DNA from: Microbacterium sp. LWH3-1.2
GTDB taxonomy: Bacteria; Actinomycetota; Actinomycetes; Actinomycetales; Microbacteriaceae
DNA length: 64,000 nt
Assembly (NCBI RefSeq): GCF_040675855.1
Contig: NZ_JBEGIK010000001.1
Coordinates: 3,844,001 to 3,908,000 of the forward strand
Direction of reading: 5' to 3'
Shown here: positions 51,727 to 59,962 of the stretch, in pieces
Numbering within the stretch: the stretch's first letter is position 1
How the letters are laid out: every line of letters begins with the position of its first letter
Notes under the pieces: model-generated
Database searches by the model: none
The model's input: the letters and a program-made list of their open reading frames with translations, nothing else
Told to the model about the DNA's origin: nothing
Translations under genes and position numbers: made by a program

Positions 51727-51920
51727 TCCTGCACCTCGTCGACGGTCTGCACGTACGCGCCGGTGTACTCGCTGCCGTCGGCGCGGTCGAACCCCGCGGC
51801 CGCTAGACCGGTATGGCTTACCTGGTACGACGACGTGATCGCGACCGCGCGCCGCGTCGGGGGTACTCCCGGTGGGCGCCGGATGGCGTCGGGGTCTTCC
51901 AGGAGGAGCCGGCCGACCAC
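51723..51920 (-). pseudogene. C-terminal remnant of an unidentified gene
   Basis: The frame reads AVAITSSYQVSHTGLAAAGF, then GSEYTGAYVQTVDEVQE before its stop, which is protein-like. Upstream of about 51920 the frame turns into low-complexity Arg/Pro sequence with no start. It is coupled to the 51466-51726 frame by ATGA. Probably the end of a truncated operon. Confidence 0.35.
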
Positions 51921-52134
51921 AGCGACGAGCTCATGTCGTTTCGGGCGACTCCAGCGGGGTCCCGAGACCGCCGTCCAGCACGATGGGGCCGGCGGCGAGG
52001 GGGCGCGAGGAAGGAGGACACCGCGTCGGTCTAGAAGCGGCGCCGTTCCAGCGTCCGCCCAGCGTTGCCTATGAGCTCGCTGTGACGGGCCGATTCTTAG
52101 CGGCTCCTCAGAATCGTGTCTCCACGATGAACGC

Positions 52135-53577
52135 ATGACCACTCTCGCTCCGCGGACGCGCACAATCCCGGCATCCTCCGTGTCCGCTCCCACGGCGCCG
52201 GCTGTTCCGCTCGCCCACCGCCCCGCACGGCGCGCCCTCTGGCATGCCGCGGCGACCGCGGTCATCTGGCTCACGAGCCTGTTCGTCGTCGCGCTGTGGG
52301 TCGCCGGTGGAGGGGTGACGGCGATCCTGGGTTTCAACGCCGAGACCCTGACGACGCTCGGACGGCTTACGGGCCTGGTCGGCGCGAACCTCCTTCTCTA
52401 CCAAGTCGTGCTGATGGCACGGATCCCGCTGTTCGAGCGGGGCTTCGGGCGTGGCGCGATCACCCGCATGCATCGCTTCGTCGGGTTCTGGTCGTTCTGG
52501 CTCATGGGAGCCCACATCGTGCTCCTCGTGCTCGGGTACGCAGCGACCGCCGCCGTGAACCCGTTCGTGCAGCTCTGGGAGTTCATCTGGGACTACCCCG
52601 GGATGCTGCTCGCCACGGCCGGTGCGCTCCTGATCCTGCTCGTCGTCGTCACCTCGATCCGCCGCGCGCGGAAGAAGCTGCGCTACGAGTACTGGCACCT
52701 GCTGCACCTGTACGCGTACGTAGGCATCTTCCTGGCACTGCCGCACCAGCTGTGGACGGGCGCGGATTTCCTCTCCTCGCCCGCGGCGACCGTCTACTGG
52801 TGGACGCTCTGGGCGGTGGCGGCGGCGTCCGTCCTCGTCTTCCGGGTCGGCATCCCGCTGGTCCGCTCCGCGCGCCACGACGTGCGGGTGCACGCGGTCG
52901 AACCCGACGGCGACAACGGCGTGACCGTGCACATGGCGGGACGCGATCTGCACCGCCTCGGCGCGCGGGCGGGCCAGTTCTTCGTGTGGCGCTTCATGGA
53001 CGGAGCCGGCTGGACGCGCGGTCACCCATTCTCCCTGTCCGGCGCGCCGGACGGCAGGTCGCTGCGGATCTCGGCGCGCATTTCCGGGGATGGCACGCAG
53101 CGTCTCACCCGGCTGCCCCCCGGAACCCGGGTGCTCATCGAGGGACCGTACGGCCACATGACCGGTGACGCACGGAAGGGGACGAAGCTCCTCATGATCG
53201 GCGCCGGCGCAGGAGTCGCGCCGCTCGTGTCACTCCTGGAGGAGCAGGCCTACCGCCCCGGCGACGCGATCCTGCTGACCCGCGACCACACCGAGCGCGA
53301 CGCGCTCCGCCAGGGCGCGATCGCGCGACTGGTCGCCGAGCGGGGCGTGCGACACGCCGCACTGTCCGGTCCCCGCAACCCCGGCGCATCGTCGTGGCTG
53401 GACGCCGGCCACGCGGCGTGGCGGGGGCCGGATCTCATCCGCTACCTCGCCCCCGACATCGCCGCGTGCGACGTGTACGTGTGCGGTCCCGTCCCGTGGA
53501 TGGACGCCGTGATCGCCGACCTGAGGCAGGCGGGCGTCCGGGCCGACCGCATCCACTCCGAAGCCTTCACCATCTGA
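52135..53577 (+). CDS. Ferric-reductase-like transmembrane flavoprotein
   Basis: The product is 480 residues. Six membrane helices (about 35-235) carry paired His for b-heme (RMHRFVGFWSFWLMGAHI, YWHLLHLYAYVGIFLALPHQ). The C-terminal half is a ferredoxin-NADP reductase unit: FFVWRFMDG and HPFSLSGAP (flavin), LLMIGAGAGVAPLVSLLEEQ (NAD(P)) and CDVYVCGPVPWMD. Electrons pass from NAD(P)H through FAD and heme to the outer face. First gene of a rightward unit with the FMN-binding protein and ApbE, so it probably reduces the flavinylated partner. Confidence 0.92.
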   Translation: MTTLAPRTRTIPASSVSAPTAPAVPLAHRPARRALWHAAATAVIWLTSLFVVALWVAGGGVTAILGFNAETLTTLGRLTGLVGANLLLYQVVLMARIPLFERGFGRGAITRMHRFVGFWSFWLMGAHIVLLVLGYAATAAVNPFVQLWEFIWDYPGMLLATAGALLILLVVVTSIRRARKKLRYEYWHLLHLYAYVGIFLALPHQLWTGADFLSSPAATVYWWTLWAVAAASVLVFRVGIPLVRSARHDVRVHAVEPDGDNGVTVHMAGRDLHRLGARAGQFFVWRFMDGAGWTRGHPFSLSGAPDGRSLRISARISGDGTQRLTRLPPGTRVLIEGPYGHMTGDARKGTKLLMIGAGAGVAPLVSLLEEQAYRPGDAILLTRDHTERDALRQGAIARLVAERGVRHAALSGPRNPGASSWLDAGHAAWRGPDLIRYLAPDIAACDVYVCGPVPWMDAVIADLRQAGVRADRIHSEAFTI

Positions 53578-53597
53578 ACCCGCTCGAGGAGCACACC

Positions 53598-54158
53598 ATG
53601 AAGAGAATCGTCTACGCCGTCCTGGCCACTCTGAGCGGCCTGGTCCTGCTGTTCAGCTACCGCACCTCCCTCGACGCGGTGCAGCCGCTCGCCGTGGCGG
53701 ACACGGCTGCGACCACCGGGACGACCGCGGCCCCGAGCACCGGAACGCCGAGCTCGGACGACGAGTCGAGCGAGTCCGGCGACGACGAGGCGAGCGAGGA
53801 GGGCAAGTCTTCCTCCATCGGATCCTCCTCGAGTTCGTCGGGTTCGCCCTCCGGGTCGACGACTCCGGCGAGCGGTCTGACCGACGGCGCGTACACCGGC
53901 GGCGCGGCGAACACGCGCTACGGCGCCGTGCAGGTGCAGATCACCGTGTCCGGAGGCGTTATCACCGACGTGCAGGTCCCGCAGTACCCGAATAGCAACC
54001 ACGAAGACCAGCGGATCAACTCCCGCGCACTGCCGACCCTGATCGCCGAGTCGACGCAAGCGCAGAGCGCGCATATCGACATGGTGTCGGGCGCGACCTA
54101 CACCAGCCAGGGCTACATCGCGTCGCTGCAGAGCGCGATCGACCAGGCGAGCGCCTGA
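53598..54158 (+). CDS. Secreted FMN-binding protein, ApbE substrate
   Basis: The product is 186 residues. An N-terminal signal/anchor (IVYAVLATLSGLVLLFSYRT), an acidic Ser-rich linker (about 40-95) and a C-terminal FMN_bind domain (DGAYTGGAANTRYGAVQVQI). The flavinylation motif DMVSGAT (161-167) is present, with Thr167 as the likely covalent FMN site. ATG at 53598 is 20 nt after the reductase stop, and its stop overlaps the ApbE start by 1 nt. Confidence 0.92.
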   Translation: MKRIVYAVLATLSGLVLLFSYRTSLDAVQPLAVADTAATTGTTAAPSTGTPSSDDESSESGDDEASEEGKSSSIGSSSSSSGSPSGSTTPASGLTDGAYTGGAANTRYGAVQVQITVSGGVITDVQVPQYPNSNHEDQRINSRALPTLIAESTQAQSAHIDMVSGATYTSQGYIASLQSAIDQASA

Positions 54159-54973
54159 TGATCGCGACCGGGTGCGCGGCCCTCACCCGTTCGGTACGCG
54201 TGGAAGAGATCATGGGGATGCCGATCAGCATCCACGTGCTGACCGCGGCGGTCCGCGACGGGGACACCGAACGGGCCGTCGAAGCGTGCTTCGCCGAGCT
54301 TCGCGACATCGACCGGGTGTTCTCGACGTATCGCACCGACTCCGACATCAGCCGCATGGCCCGCGGCGAGCTCGCTCTGCGGGACGCCGAACCCCGCGTC
54401 GCCGACGTGGAGGCGGCGTGCCGGGCGGCGGCGATCGAGACCGGCGGTCTGTTCTCCGCCACGTGGAACGGCACCTTCGATCCCACCGGGTTCGTGAAGG
54501 GGTGGGCCGTTGAGAACGCCGCCCGCCGCCACCTCGAGCCGATCCTCGGCGCCGTCGACGCGGTCGGCATCAACGCCGGCGGCGACATGCAGCTGTTCAC
54601 CGCCGAGCGCTCGGAGTGGGTCTGGAACGTGGGGATCGCCGACCCCCGGCACCCGGGACAGGTCATCGCGACGCTCCCTGTTCGTACCGGGGCCGTGGCG
54701 ACCTCCGGGTCGGCCGAGCGCGGCGCGCACATCGTCGATCCGCGGACCGGCTCTCCCGCTCACGGTGTCCGCAGCGCGACGGTGGTCGACACGAGCCTCG
54801 CGCGCGCCGACCTCTGGGCGACGACCGCCGTGATCGCCGGTTTCGAGGACCGCACGTGGATCCCCCGCTCGGGCACGCGGACCGGCATCCTGATCGCCGA
54901 CGACGGCCGCGTCACGCGCTGGCTCGACGGCACCTCGGTCGATGTGGTCCCACAGGGTACGCTCCTGGGCTGA
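54158..54973 (+). CDS. apbE: FAD:protein FMN transferase (ApbE)
   Basis: The product is 271 residues. EIMGMPISIHVL, FSTYRTDSDISRMARGEL, FDPTGFVKGWAVE, GINAGGDMQL and RTGAVATSGSAERGAHIVDP, then DPRTGSPAHGV are the ApbE motifs for Mg and FAD. No signal peptide or lipobox is seen, unlike many ApbE proteins, so it may act before export or use a non-classical route. It should flavinylate the FMN-binding protein encoded next to it. Confidence 0.93.
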   Translation: MIATGCAALTRSVRVEEIMGMPISIHVLTAAVRDGDTERAVEACFAELRDIDRVFSTYRTDSDISRMARGELALRDAEPRVADVEAACRAAAIETGGLFSATWNGTFDPTGFVKGWAVENAARRHLEPILGAVDAVGINAGGDMQLFTAERSEWVWNVGIADPRHPGQVIATLPVRTGAVATSGSAERGAHIVDPRTGSPAHGVRSATVVDTSLARADLWATTAVIAGFEDRTWIPRSGTRTGILIADDGRVTRWLDGTSVDVVPQGTLLG

Positions 54974-54978
54974 CCCGG

Positions 54979-55953
54979 TTAGGACGCGAGAGGCAGCCGC
55001 AGGAGGAACGTCGTTCCGGCATCCGAGGTGCTCTCCACCTCGACACCGCCGCCCGCCCGCACCGCGACATCGCGGACGAGCGAGAGCCCGAGGCCGAAGC
55101 TGCGCCGGCGTCCGCTCTCGGCCGACCGCGAGAACCGCTCGAACACATCCGCCGGGGCGATCCCGCGGATGCCACCACCCCGGTCGACGACCCGGATCGC
55201 CGCCGTGCCGCCCTCGCGCGCGACACGGACCGTCACCTCCGCTCCGCTCGGCGAGTGCTCAATCGCGTTGTCCAACAGCGCCACGAGGATCCGCGCGAAC
55301 GTGACGGACGGCAGGGCGACCGTGACCGGACCCTCCGTCTCCGACCGCAGCGACACGCCCGCCTCAAGGGCCAGGGGCCGCACGGAGTGCACCGCGCTCG
55401 CGACGGCGTCGTCGACGGATGCCGAGGCCCCGGCGCTCGCGCCGCCCTCGGCTGCCAGCAGCAGGTCGCTCAGCACGTCGTTCATCATCGCGGCATCCGT
55501 CCGCAGCTCCCGCAGCGTGTCGTCGATGGGCTCCCCGCGGTCGTGCCGTCGCTGCAGAAGCTGGATCCGGCTCGTGAGGGCCGTCAGCGGGGTGCGAAGC
55601 TCGTGAGACGCGTCCGCGACGAAGTTGCGCTGCATCCTGAGCGCCTCCCCGAGTGGCCGCACCGACCGTCGCGCGGCAAACCAGGCGACGGCCGCAAGCA
55701 GCACGACGCCGATGACACCCAGCACGATCACGGGGGGGAGGACCCGGTCCACATCGATCACGAAGTCGTCGTCACCGCCGGGCCGCGGGAATCCCCCGTC
55801 GTGCTCGCCGCCCTCCGGACGCCGGTTGAGGACGATGACCGCGAGGAGCAGTCCGACGCCGGCGGCGATGATCAGCGCGGAGGCAACCGCGACCGTGAGC
55901 CCGATCGACACCGCGGCGCGCCGCACCCGCGTGCGGTCGTCCTGCGCGGTCAC
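54979..55953 (-). CDS. Sensor histidine kinase
   Basis: The product is 324 residues. Two membrane helices (about 15-43 and 73-93) flank a short acidic extracytoplasmic loop of about 28 residues (GGEHDGGFPRPGGDDDF). The HisKA motif ADASHELRTPL (His117) and the HATPase boxes (ALLDNAIEHSPSG N-box, DRGGGIRG G1, FGLGLSLVRDVAV G2) are complete; no HAMP is obvious. GTG start overlaps the regulator's stop by 4 nt. It converges with apbE at a 5-bp spacing, and may sense envelope redox or metal state. Confidence 0.92.
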   Translation of the reverse strand: MTAQDDRTRVRRAAVSIGLTVAVASALIIAAGVGLLLAVIVLNRRPEGGEHDGGFPRPGGDDDFVIDVDRVLPPVIVLGVIGVVLLAAVAWFAARRSVRPLGEALRMQRNFVADASHELRTPLTALTSRIQLLQRRHDRGEPIDDTLRELRTDAAMMNDVLSDLLLAAEGGASAGASASVDDAVASAVHSVRPLALEAGVSLRSETEGPVTVALPSVTFARILVALLDNAIEHSPSGAEVTVRVAREGGTAAIRVVDRGGGIRGIAPADVFERFSRSAESGRRRSFGLGLSLVRDVAVRAGGGVEVESTSDAGTTFLLRLPLAS

Positions 55954-56630
55954 GACGGATTCCCTGCTCGGTAGCCGCGGGCGCGGACAGTCTCGATCAT
56001 GTCGCGGGTCGACTTCCGCCGCACGTAGTGCACGTACGTGTCCACCGAGCTCGTCGTCTCGCCTTCGTGAAAGACCGAGCGCAGGATCTCCTCCCGCGAG
56101 AACACGTGCTCGGGGCTCGCGCTCAGGAGCTCCAGGAGCGCTGTTTCGGTGGCCGTCAGGGCGATGCGGTAGCCGCTCGGGTCGTACAGCGCTTGCGACG
56201 CGGGCGTGAACGTCCACTCGCCCAGACGGCGTCGCCCGGCATCCGCATCGAAGCCCCGCCGCAGGGAACGCAGTCGCGCGAGCAGCTCCTCGTAGTCGAA
56301 GGGCTTCACGAGGTAGTCGTTCGCTCCCTCGTCCAGGCCGCTCACGCGGTCCTGCACCGAGCCGAGCGCGGTCAGCATCAGGATCGGCGTCGTGATGCGT
56401 GCCGTACGCACGGCGCGGATGAACTCGACCCCGTCCATGCCCGGCAGGCGCCGATCGACGACCATGACGTCGTAGCGTCCGTTGAGCGCGAGCCGCAGCC
56501 CCGCCTCGCCGGTGGTCGCGTGATCGACGCGGTACGCGTCCGAGAGCACCTCGACGGTCATCGCGGCGATGCGCGCGTCGTCTTCGACGTACAGCAGCGC
56601 CCCACGGCCGGCCTCCGCATCCGAGTTCAT
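55950..56630 (-). CDS. OmpR-family response regulator
   Basis: The product is 226 residues. Receiver domain with acidic pair VEDD (15-18), phosphoacceptor Asp59 (MVVDRRLPGMDG) and Lys in YLVKPFDYEEL, then a winged-helix output domain (TATETALLELLSASPEHVFS, EEILRSVFHEG, VDTYVHYVRRKS). Coupled to the kinase gene. The target genes are unknown; the neighbouring flavin operon is a natural candidate. Confidence 0.94.
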   Translation of the reverse strand: MNSDAEAGRGALLYVEDDARIAAMTVEVLSDAYRVDHATTGEAGLRLALNGRYDVMVVDRRLPGMDGVEFIRAVRTARITTPILMLTALGSVQDRVSGLDEGANDYLVKPFDYEELLARLRSLRRGFDADAGRRRLGEWTFTPASQALYDPSGYRIALTATETALLELLSASPEHVFSREEILRSVFHEGETTSSVDTYVHYVRRKSTRDMIETVRARGYRAGNPS

Positions 56631-56829
56631 CGCACCTCCCGTCGGGCTGGCTCCGAGACTACGGCCCGAGCTGATGCACCGCCTGTGACGACCTCGGTTT
56701 CGGCGGATTCCGACCTGCGGAGCCGGATCCCTCTATGCGTAACACCCAGAAGCCATCCGTAATCGGGCGCCGGCCGAATCGGGAACCCATGCGGGCTGCC
56801 GATTCGGTTCCTGCGTGGCCCGAAGGTCG

Positions 56830-57438
56830 CTAGAAGACGTGCGCTTCGAACGAAGCGAAGAGTTGCTCGCGGCGATGCTGCAGCTCGCGATAGACCGTGG
56901 CACGCGAGACGCTGAAAAGTTCGGCGATTTCGGTCTGGGTGTATTCGCCGCGGTCGTGCACTTCAAACAAGAGGTTCCGCTGACTCTTCGACAGTTTCGG
57001 CTGCTTCCCCTTCAGCCTGCCCTTGGCGCGGGCGACGGCCATCCCCTCCCGTGTCCGCATGCTAATCAGGTCGCGCTCGAACTCCGCGACCATGGCGAGC
57101 ACGTTGAACAACAGCCGCCCGACGGGATCAGTCGGGTCATACCGGCTCCCGCCGAGGCTGAGCGCGACTCCCTTCGTCGTCAATTCATCCGCGATCTCTC
57201 GAGCATCCCGTAGTGACCGAGCAAGCCGGTCAAGCTTCGTCACCACGAGGGTGTCGCCGGTTCGCACGGCGGCAAGTGCCTCACGCAGCCCTGGTCGGGC
57301 GCGATTCGCACCGGTCATCCCGTGGTCGACGAAGATGTGCTCGTCGTGCACGCCCAGACGCAGCAGTCCGTCGCGTTGTGCGGTGAGGTCCTGATCTGTG
57401 GTCGAGACCCTGGCGTATCCAATCTGTATTCCATCCAT
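56830..57438 (-). CDS. Serine recombinase (resolvase/invertase family)
   Basis: The product is 202 residues. Catalytic Ser in YARVSTTDQDL, KLDRLARSLRD and EFERDLISMRTREGMAVARA are the small serine-recombinase signatures. The C-terminal HTH (YTQTEIAELFSVSRATVYRE) is Hin/Tn3-resolvase-like. The ATG at 57438 gives the standard MDGIQIGYARVS start. It is the left-most gene of the mobile defence region and typical for a resolvase of a plasmid or transposon. No clear res site was seen. Confidence 0.93.
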   Translation of the reverse strand: MDGIQIGYARVSTTDQDLTAQRDGLLRLGVHDEHIFVDHGMTGANRARPGLREALAAVRTGDTLVVTKLDRLARSLRDAREIADELTTKGVALSLGGSRYDPTDPVGRLLFNVLAMVAEFERDLISMRTREGMAVARAKGRLKGKQPKLSKSQRNLLFEVHDRGEYTQTEIAELFSVSRATVYRELQHRREQLFASFEAHVF

Positions 57439-57652
57439 CCACCCAGCGTCACCCCCGGCACCCGCCATGCCATTCGGATCCCTCTGCGAGCACCCGCGCG
57501 ATCGGGTCCCCGCGTCGCGCATCCTGGCCGAGCGATCCGAGGAGGCAGGCGTTCGCCAGTCGTCGGGGTGATCTCCGCCCGTGGGGCTGCGCGCGATCAG
57601 GGCGCCTATCGGGCATGTCGATTCATCGCGGACTTATCGGAGGAAACGCCGT

Positions 57653-57692
57653 ACGCGAAGGGCGCATCACCGAGGTGATGCGCCCTTCGCGT
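57653..57692 (-). terminator. 19-bp hairpin after the TIR gene
   Basis: A perfect 19-bp stem (ACGCGAAGGGCGCATCACC and complement) with a 2-nt tip, 39 bp beyond the TIR stop. It may work on both strands. The 290 bp between 57439 and 57730 hold nothing else. Confidence 0.75.
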
Positions 57693-57730
57693 GCTGGACC
57701 GCTAGGCGGGAGCGGCGGTGACAGTGACCA

Positions 57731-58462
57731 CTAGTCGATCAATACCGTGTCAGCGATCTTCGTCGCGACCACTTCCAACGACGGGTAGTCGGCGGTGGTC
57801 AACCCTGAGTGCGAGGCGAGCATCGGGCTAACGTCCAGCAGATCCTTGAACGTCACGCCGTGCGCGATCGGAATAACACGACCGGTCGAGAGCAACACCG
57901 ACAACTCCCTATCCGCGATCCCCTCAGCGTTCAGGCTGCGAAGGAGAGCCGGTGTCACAAGGACGATGCCAGCGCGGGAGTTCTTCAGACCCTTATCGAT
58001 CTGTCGCATGAGCGGCGTACCGAGCGGTACGTCCTTCTCGCTGAACCACACCTTGACGTCAAGACCGGTCAGAAGGTTGTAGAACTCGAGGGCGTCACCC
58101 TGGCGGTCGTCCCAGGCATGGCAGAGGAACAGGTCACGGCGGTCGATGTCAGTCTTTGCGAGTCGCACGACCTCCTCGCGAACCGGATTCAACGTCCGGT
58201 ACTCAGCGGTGGAATACGTGACTGAGGACCGACGCGACCGGCTGGACGAACTACGCCCACCGCCTCCGCCGGACGACTTGCTGGCATAGCTCGGGTGACG
58301 CTTCGCGGGCGGAATCGTCGCGACAGTCGGTGCCGTGAAAGTGCGGGTGGGTCGCGGATACTCGTAGTCGTACCGGTAGCGAGATGAACGTCCGCCGTGA
58401 ACGGGGCAGTCGTCGCCGCCACCACGAATATGGCCTCGGATCGGTGCAGTGCATCGGGACAT
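57731..58462 (-). CDS. TIR-domain protein with N-terminal Cys/His cluster
   Basis: The product is 243 residues. The TIR domain (about 108-243) shows DLFLCHAWDDRQGDALEF, VKVWFSEKDVPLGTPLMRQI, NSRAGIVLVTPALLRSL and ADRELSVLL, where Glu186 is at the catalytic position of NAD-cleaving TIRs. Residues 4-22 hold Cys4, His11, Cys19 and His22, which could bind zinc. A Ser/Gly/Arg-rich linker (about 60-82) joins them. The start at 58462 has GAGGAGGAG upstream. TIR effectors kill infected cells or signal by making cyclic nucleotides. It lies next to two other defence genes, 540 bp from the Abi_C gene, in the opposite direction. Confidence 0.85.
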   Translation of the reverse strand: MSRCTAPIRGHIRGGGDDCPVHGGRSSRYRYDYEYPRPTRTFTAPTVATIPPAKRHPSYASKSSGGGGGRSSSSRSRRSSVTYSTAEYRTLNPVREEVVRLAKTDIDRRDLFLCHAWDDRQGDALEFYNLLTGLDVKVWFSEKDVPLGTPLMRQIDKGLKNSRAGIVLVTPALLRSLNAEGIADRELSVLLSTGRVIPIAHGVTFKDLLDVSPMLASHSGLTTADYPSLEVVATKIADTVLID

Positions 58463-58590
58463 GGTGTGGCTCCTCCTCAGGAACCTTGCGCCGTAGACCA
58501 AGAGCCTCGCGGCGAGCCCTCGGTGGGCTCACCTCCGCGCGGCGGTACTAAGGTTGGAAGCGCCATCCCCTCCTACAGTTTTGGTGCAGT

Positions 58591-58625
58591 CAACCCCGAC
58601 CCGGCTCCCCCGGTGATCGGGGTTG
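58591..58625. terminator. Hairpin, possible terminator
   Basis: A 9-bp perfect stem with a 17-nt C-rich loop in the divergent region between TIR and Abi_C. No U-run, so its role is unsure. Confidence 0.3.
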
Positions 58626-58989
58626 TCGTGCTTCGGCTGGGCCGTCGTTGGCTTGCTTCAAATACTACATATGGGTACCGACATTCGATAGAACCACAAG
58701 GGGTAGTAGTTACATCGGTGTGATTATCCACCGTTCTCCCCACGTGCAACACAGGTTGTCCACAGGAGATTGCACAGGAACTGCCGACACTACATCGTCG
58801 TGAATCCGCCGAAGTAGCGGACCTGCCTTCGACAGCCCACAGCCGCGGGTGTTAGTGGGCATGTCTGACACTCGTTTCCCCTGTGGATAGCCGCGTCGGC
58901 GTGTCGCATGAGAGTACTTCCTGTGTTGGCTTGCCATGACCGGCACGTCGGCCAGTTCGAGAATCCTGCAGCCGAGCGGAGTGACACCC

Positions 58990-58995
58990 TAGGCT
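58990..58995 (+). promoter_or_regulatory. -10 box of the Abi_C-ApeA unit
   Basis: TAGGCT followed after 6 nt by the GTG at 59002, predicting a leaderless transcript. Confidence 0.55.
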
Positions 58996-59001
58996 CACGT
59001 C

Positions 59002-59952
59002 GTGCCAATCAGTGAGGAATACGTGCGTGAGGAACGCATCAAGCGACTGCGAAAGTTCGTCAGGACGGGCGAGAGTCACTTGCTCACTCTCCACGACGCC
59101 GTGAAACGCTACTTGCGGATGGTTCCGCAAGGGGCGGAGCCCTTCAAGGTCAAGGGCATCGACGGGGATGTCGTGTTGCACCCACCCATCGTTTGGGATC
59201 GCGATCACCTGATCGCGCTCGGAATGTTCACCGACAACAAGCTGCACAACACATATGCGACGATCAGCAAGTGGTTGTTCAGTGATGCCGCGAATCTCTC
59301 GTTGCGTGACCTCAACGACGACCTCCTTGCGGAGTTCGAAGCGCTGAGCAATCCGATCGACCTAACCGTTGGTCAGGGAAAAAAGACGGCTGAGGAGCAA
59401 CTAGATCAGTTGGCTCTCGACATCGAGGCGCGCGTCGCCATCTTCGCGGCGCAGTTGAAGAGCGATGGCGAGCACGAAGACATCACCCCCGCCCTTCGGG
59501 ATGCTCCTGGGGGGTGGCCGCACCTGCGAGGAATCATCGCCGATCCGGTGCTCGATGGCTATCTCGCGCAAATGAGAAGGCGGCGGACGAAGAGCGAGAT
59601 ATCGGCTGCGATCGGGGCAGCCAAGGAGGTCACCGAGGCGACCATCAAGCATGTCGCGAGCGCAACGGGCCTCACGCCGGCCAACCCAAACTCAACGAGC
59701 CTTGGCCAATGGTGGAAGCTCATTGAGCCGACGCTCGAAAGCGCCAAAATCGAGAAGGCGCTCGGCTCGAAGGACCTTGGACTTATCAAACTTCTGGCCA
59801 GTCAGGTCAATACGGTCTCGTCACTCGGCGAGTTGCGTAACAAGGTCGGCACCGGTCACGGGAAGTCCGTGCACCCCGCGGGGCTCACGACGGCACACGC
59901 GCTGTTCGCGATCGACACTGCACACACCGTGACGCGCTACCTGACCAACTGA
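59002..59952 (+). CDS. Abortive-infection family protein (Abi_C)
   Basis: The product is 316 residues with GTG start and a leaderless promoter. Residues 1-140 are helical (LRKFVRTGESHLLTLHDAVK, NTYATISKWLFSDAANLSLR). The C-terminal Abi_C domain ends with LGELRNKVGTGHGKS. Here Arg279 to His286 form an RNxxxxxH site like the Rx4-6H catalytic motif of HEPN ribonucleases. Such proteins act in phage defence by RNA cleavage or cell dormancy. It lies 10 bp before the ApeA gene, so the two are probably one system. Confidence 0.78.
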   Translation: MPISEEYVREERIKRLRKFVRTGESHLLTLHDAVKRYLRMVPQGAEPFKVKGIDGDVVLHPPIVWDRDHLIALGMFTDNKLHNTYATISKWLFSDAANLSLRDLNDDLLAEFEALSNPIDLTVGQGKKTAEEQLDQLALDIEARVAIFAAQLKSDGEHEDITPALRDAPGGWPHLRGIIADPVLDGYLAQMRRRRTKSEISAAIGAAKEVTEATIKHVASATGLTPANPNSTSLGQWWKLIEPTLESAKIEKALGSKDLGLIKLLASQVNTVSSLGELRNKVGTGHGKSVHPAGLTTAHALFAIDTAHTVTRYLTN

Positions 59953-59962
59953 GTGGAGCGTC

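Larger units (their letters stand above)
58463..59001. other. Intergenic region between TIR and Abi_C genes
   Basis: A hairpin (CAACCCCGA and TCGGGGTTG, 58591-58625) and an AT-rich stretch (about 58650-58730) are visible. No gene is supported. Promoters for both divergent genes should lie here; the -10 of the Abi_C gene is at 58990. Confidence 0.5.
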
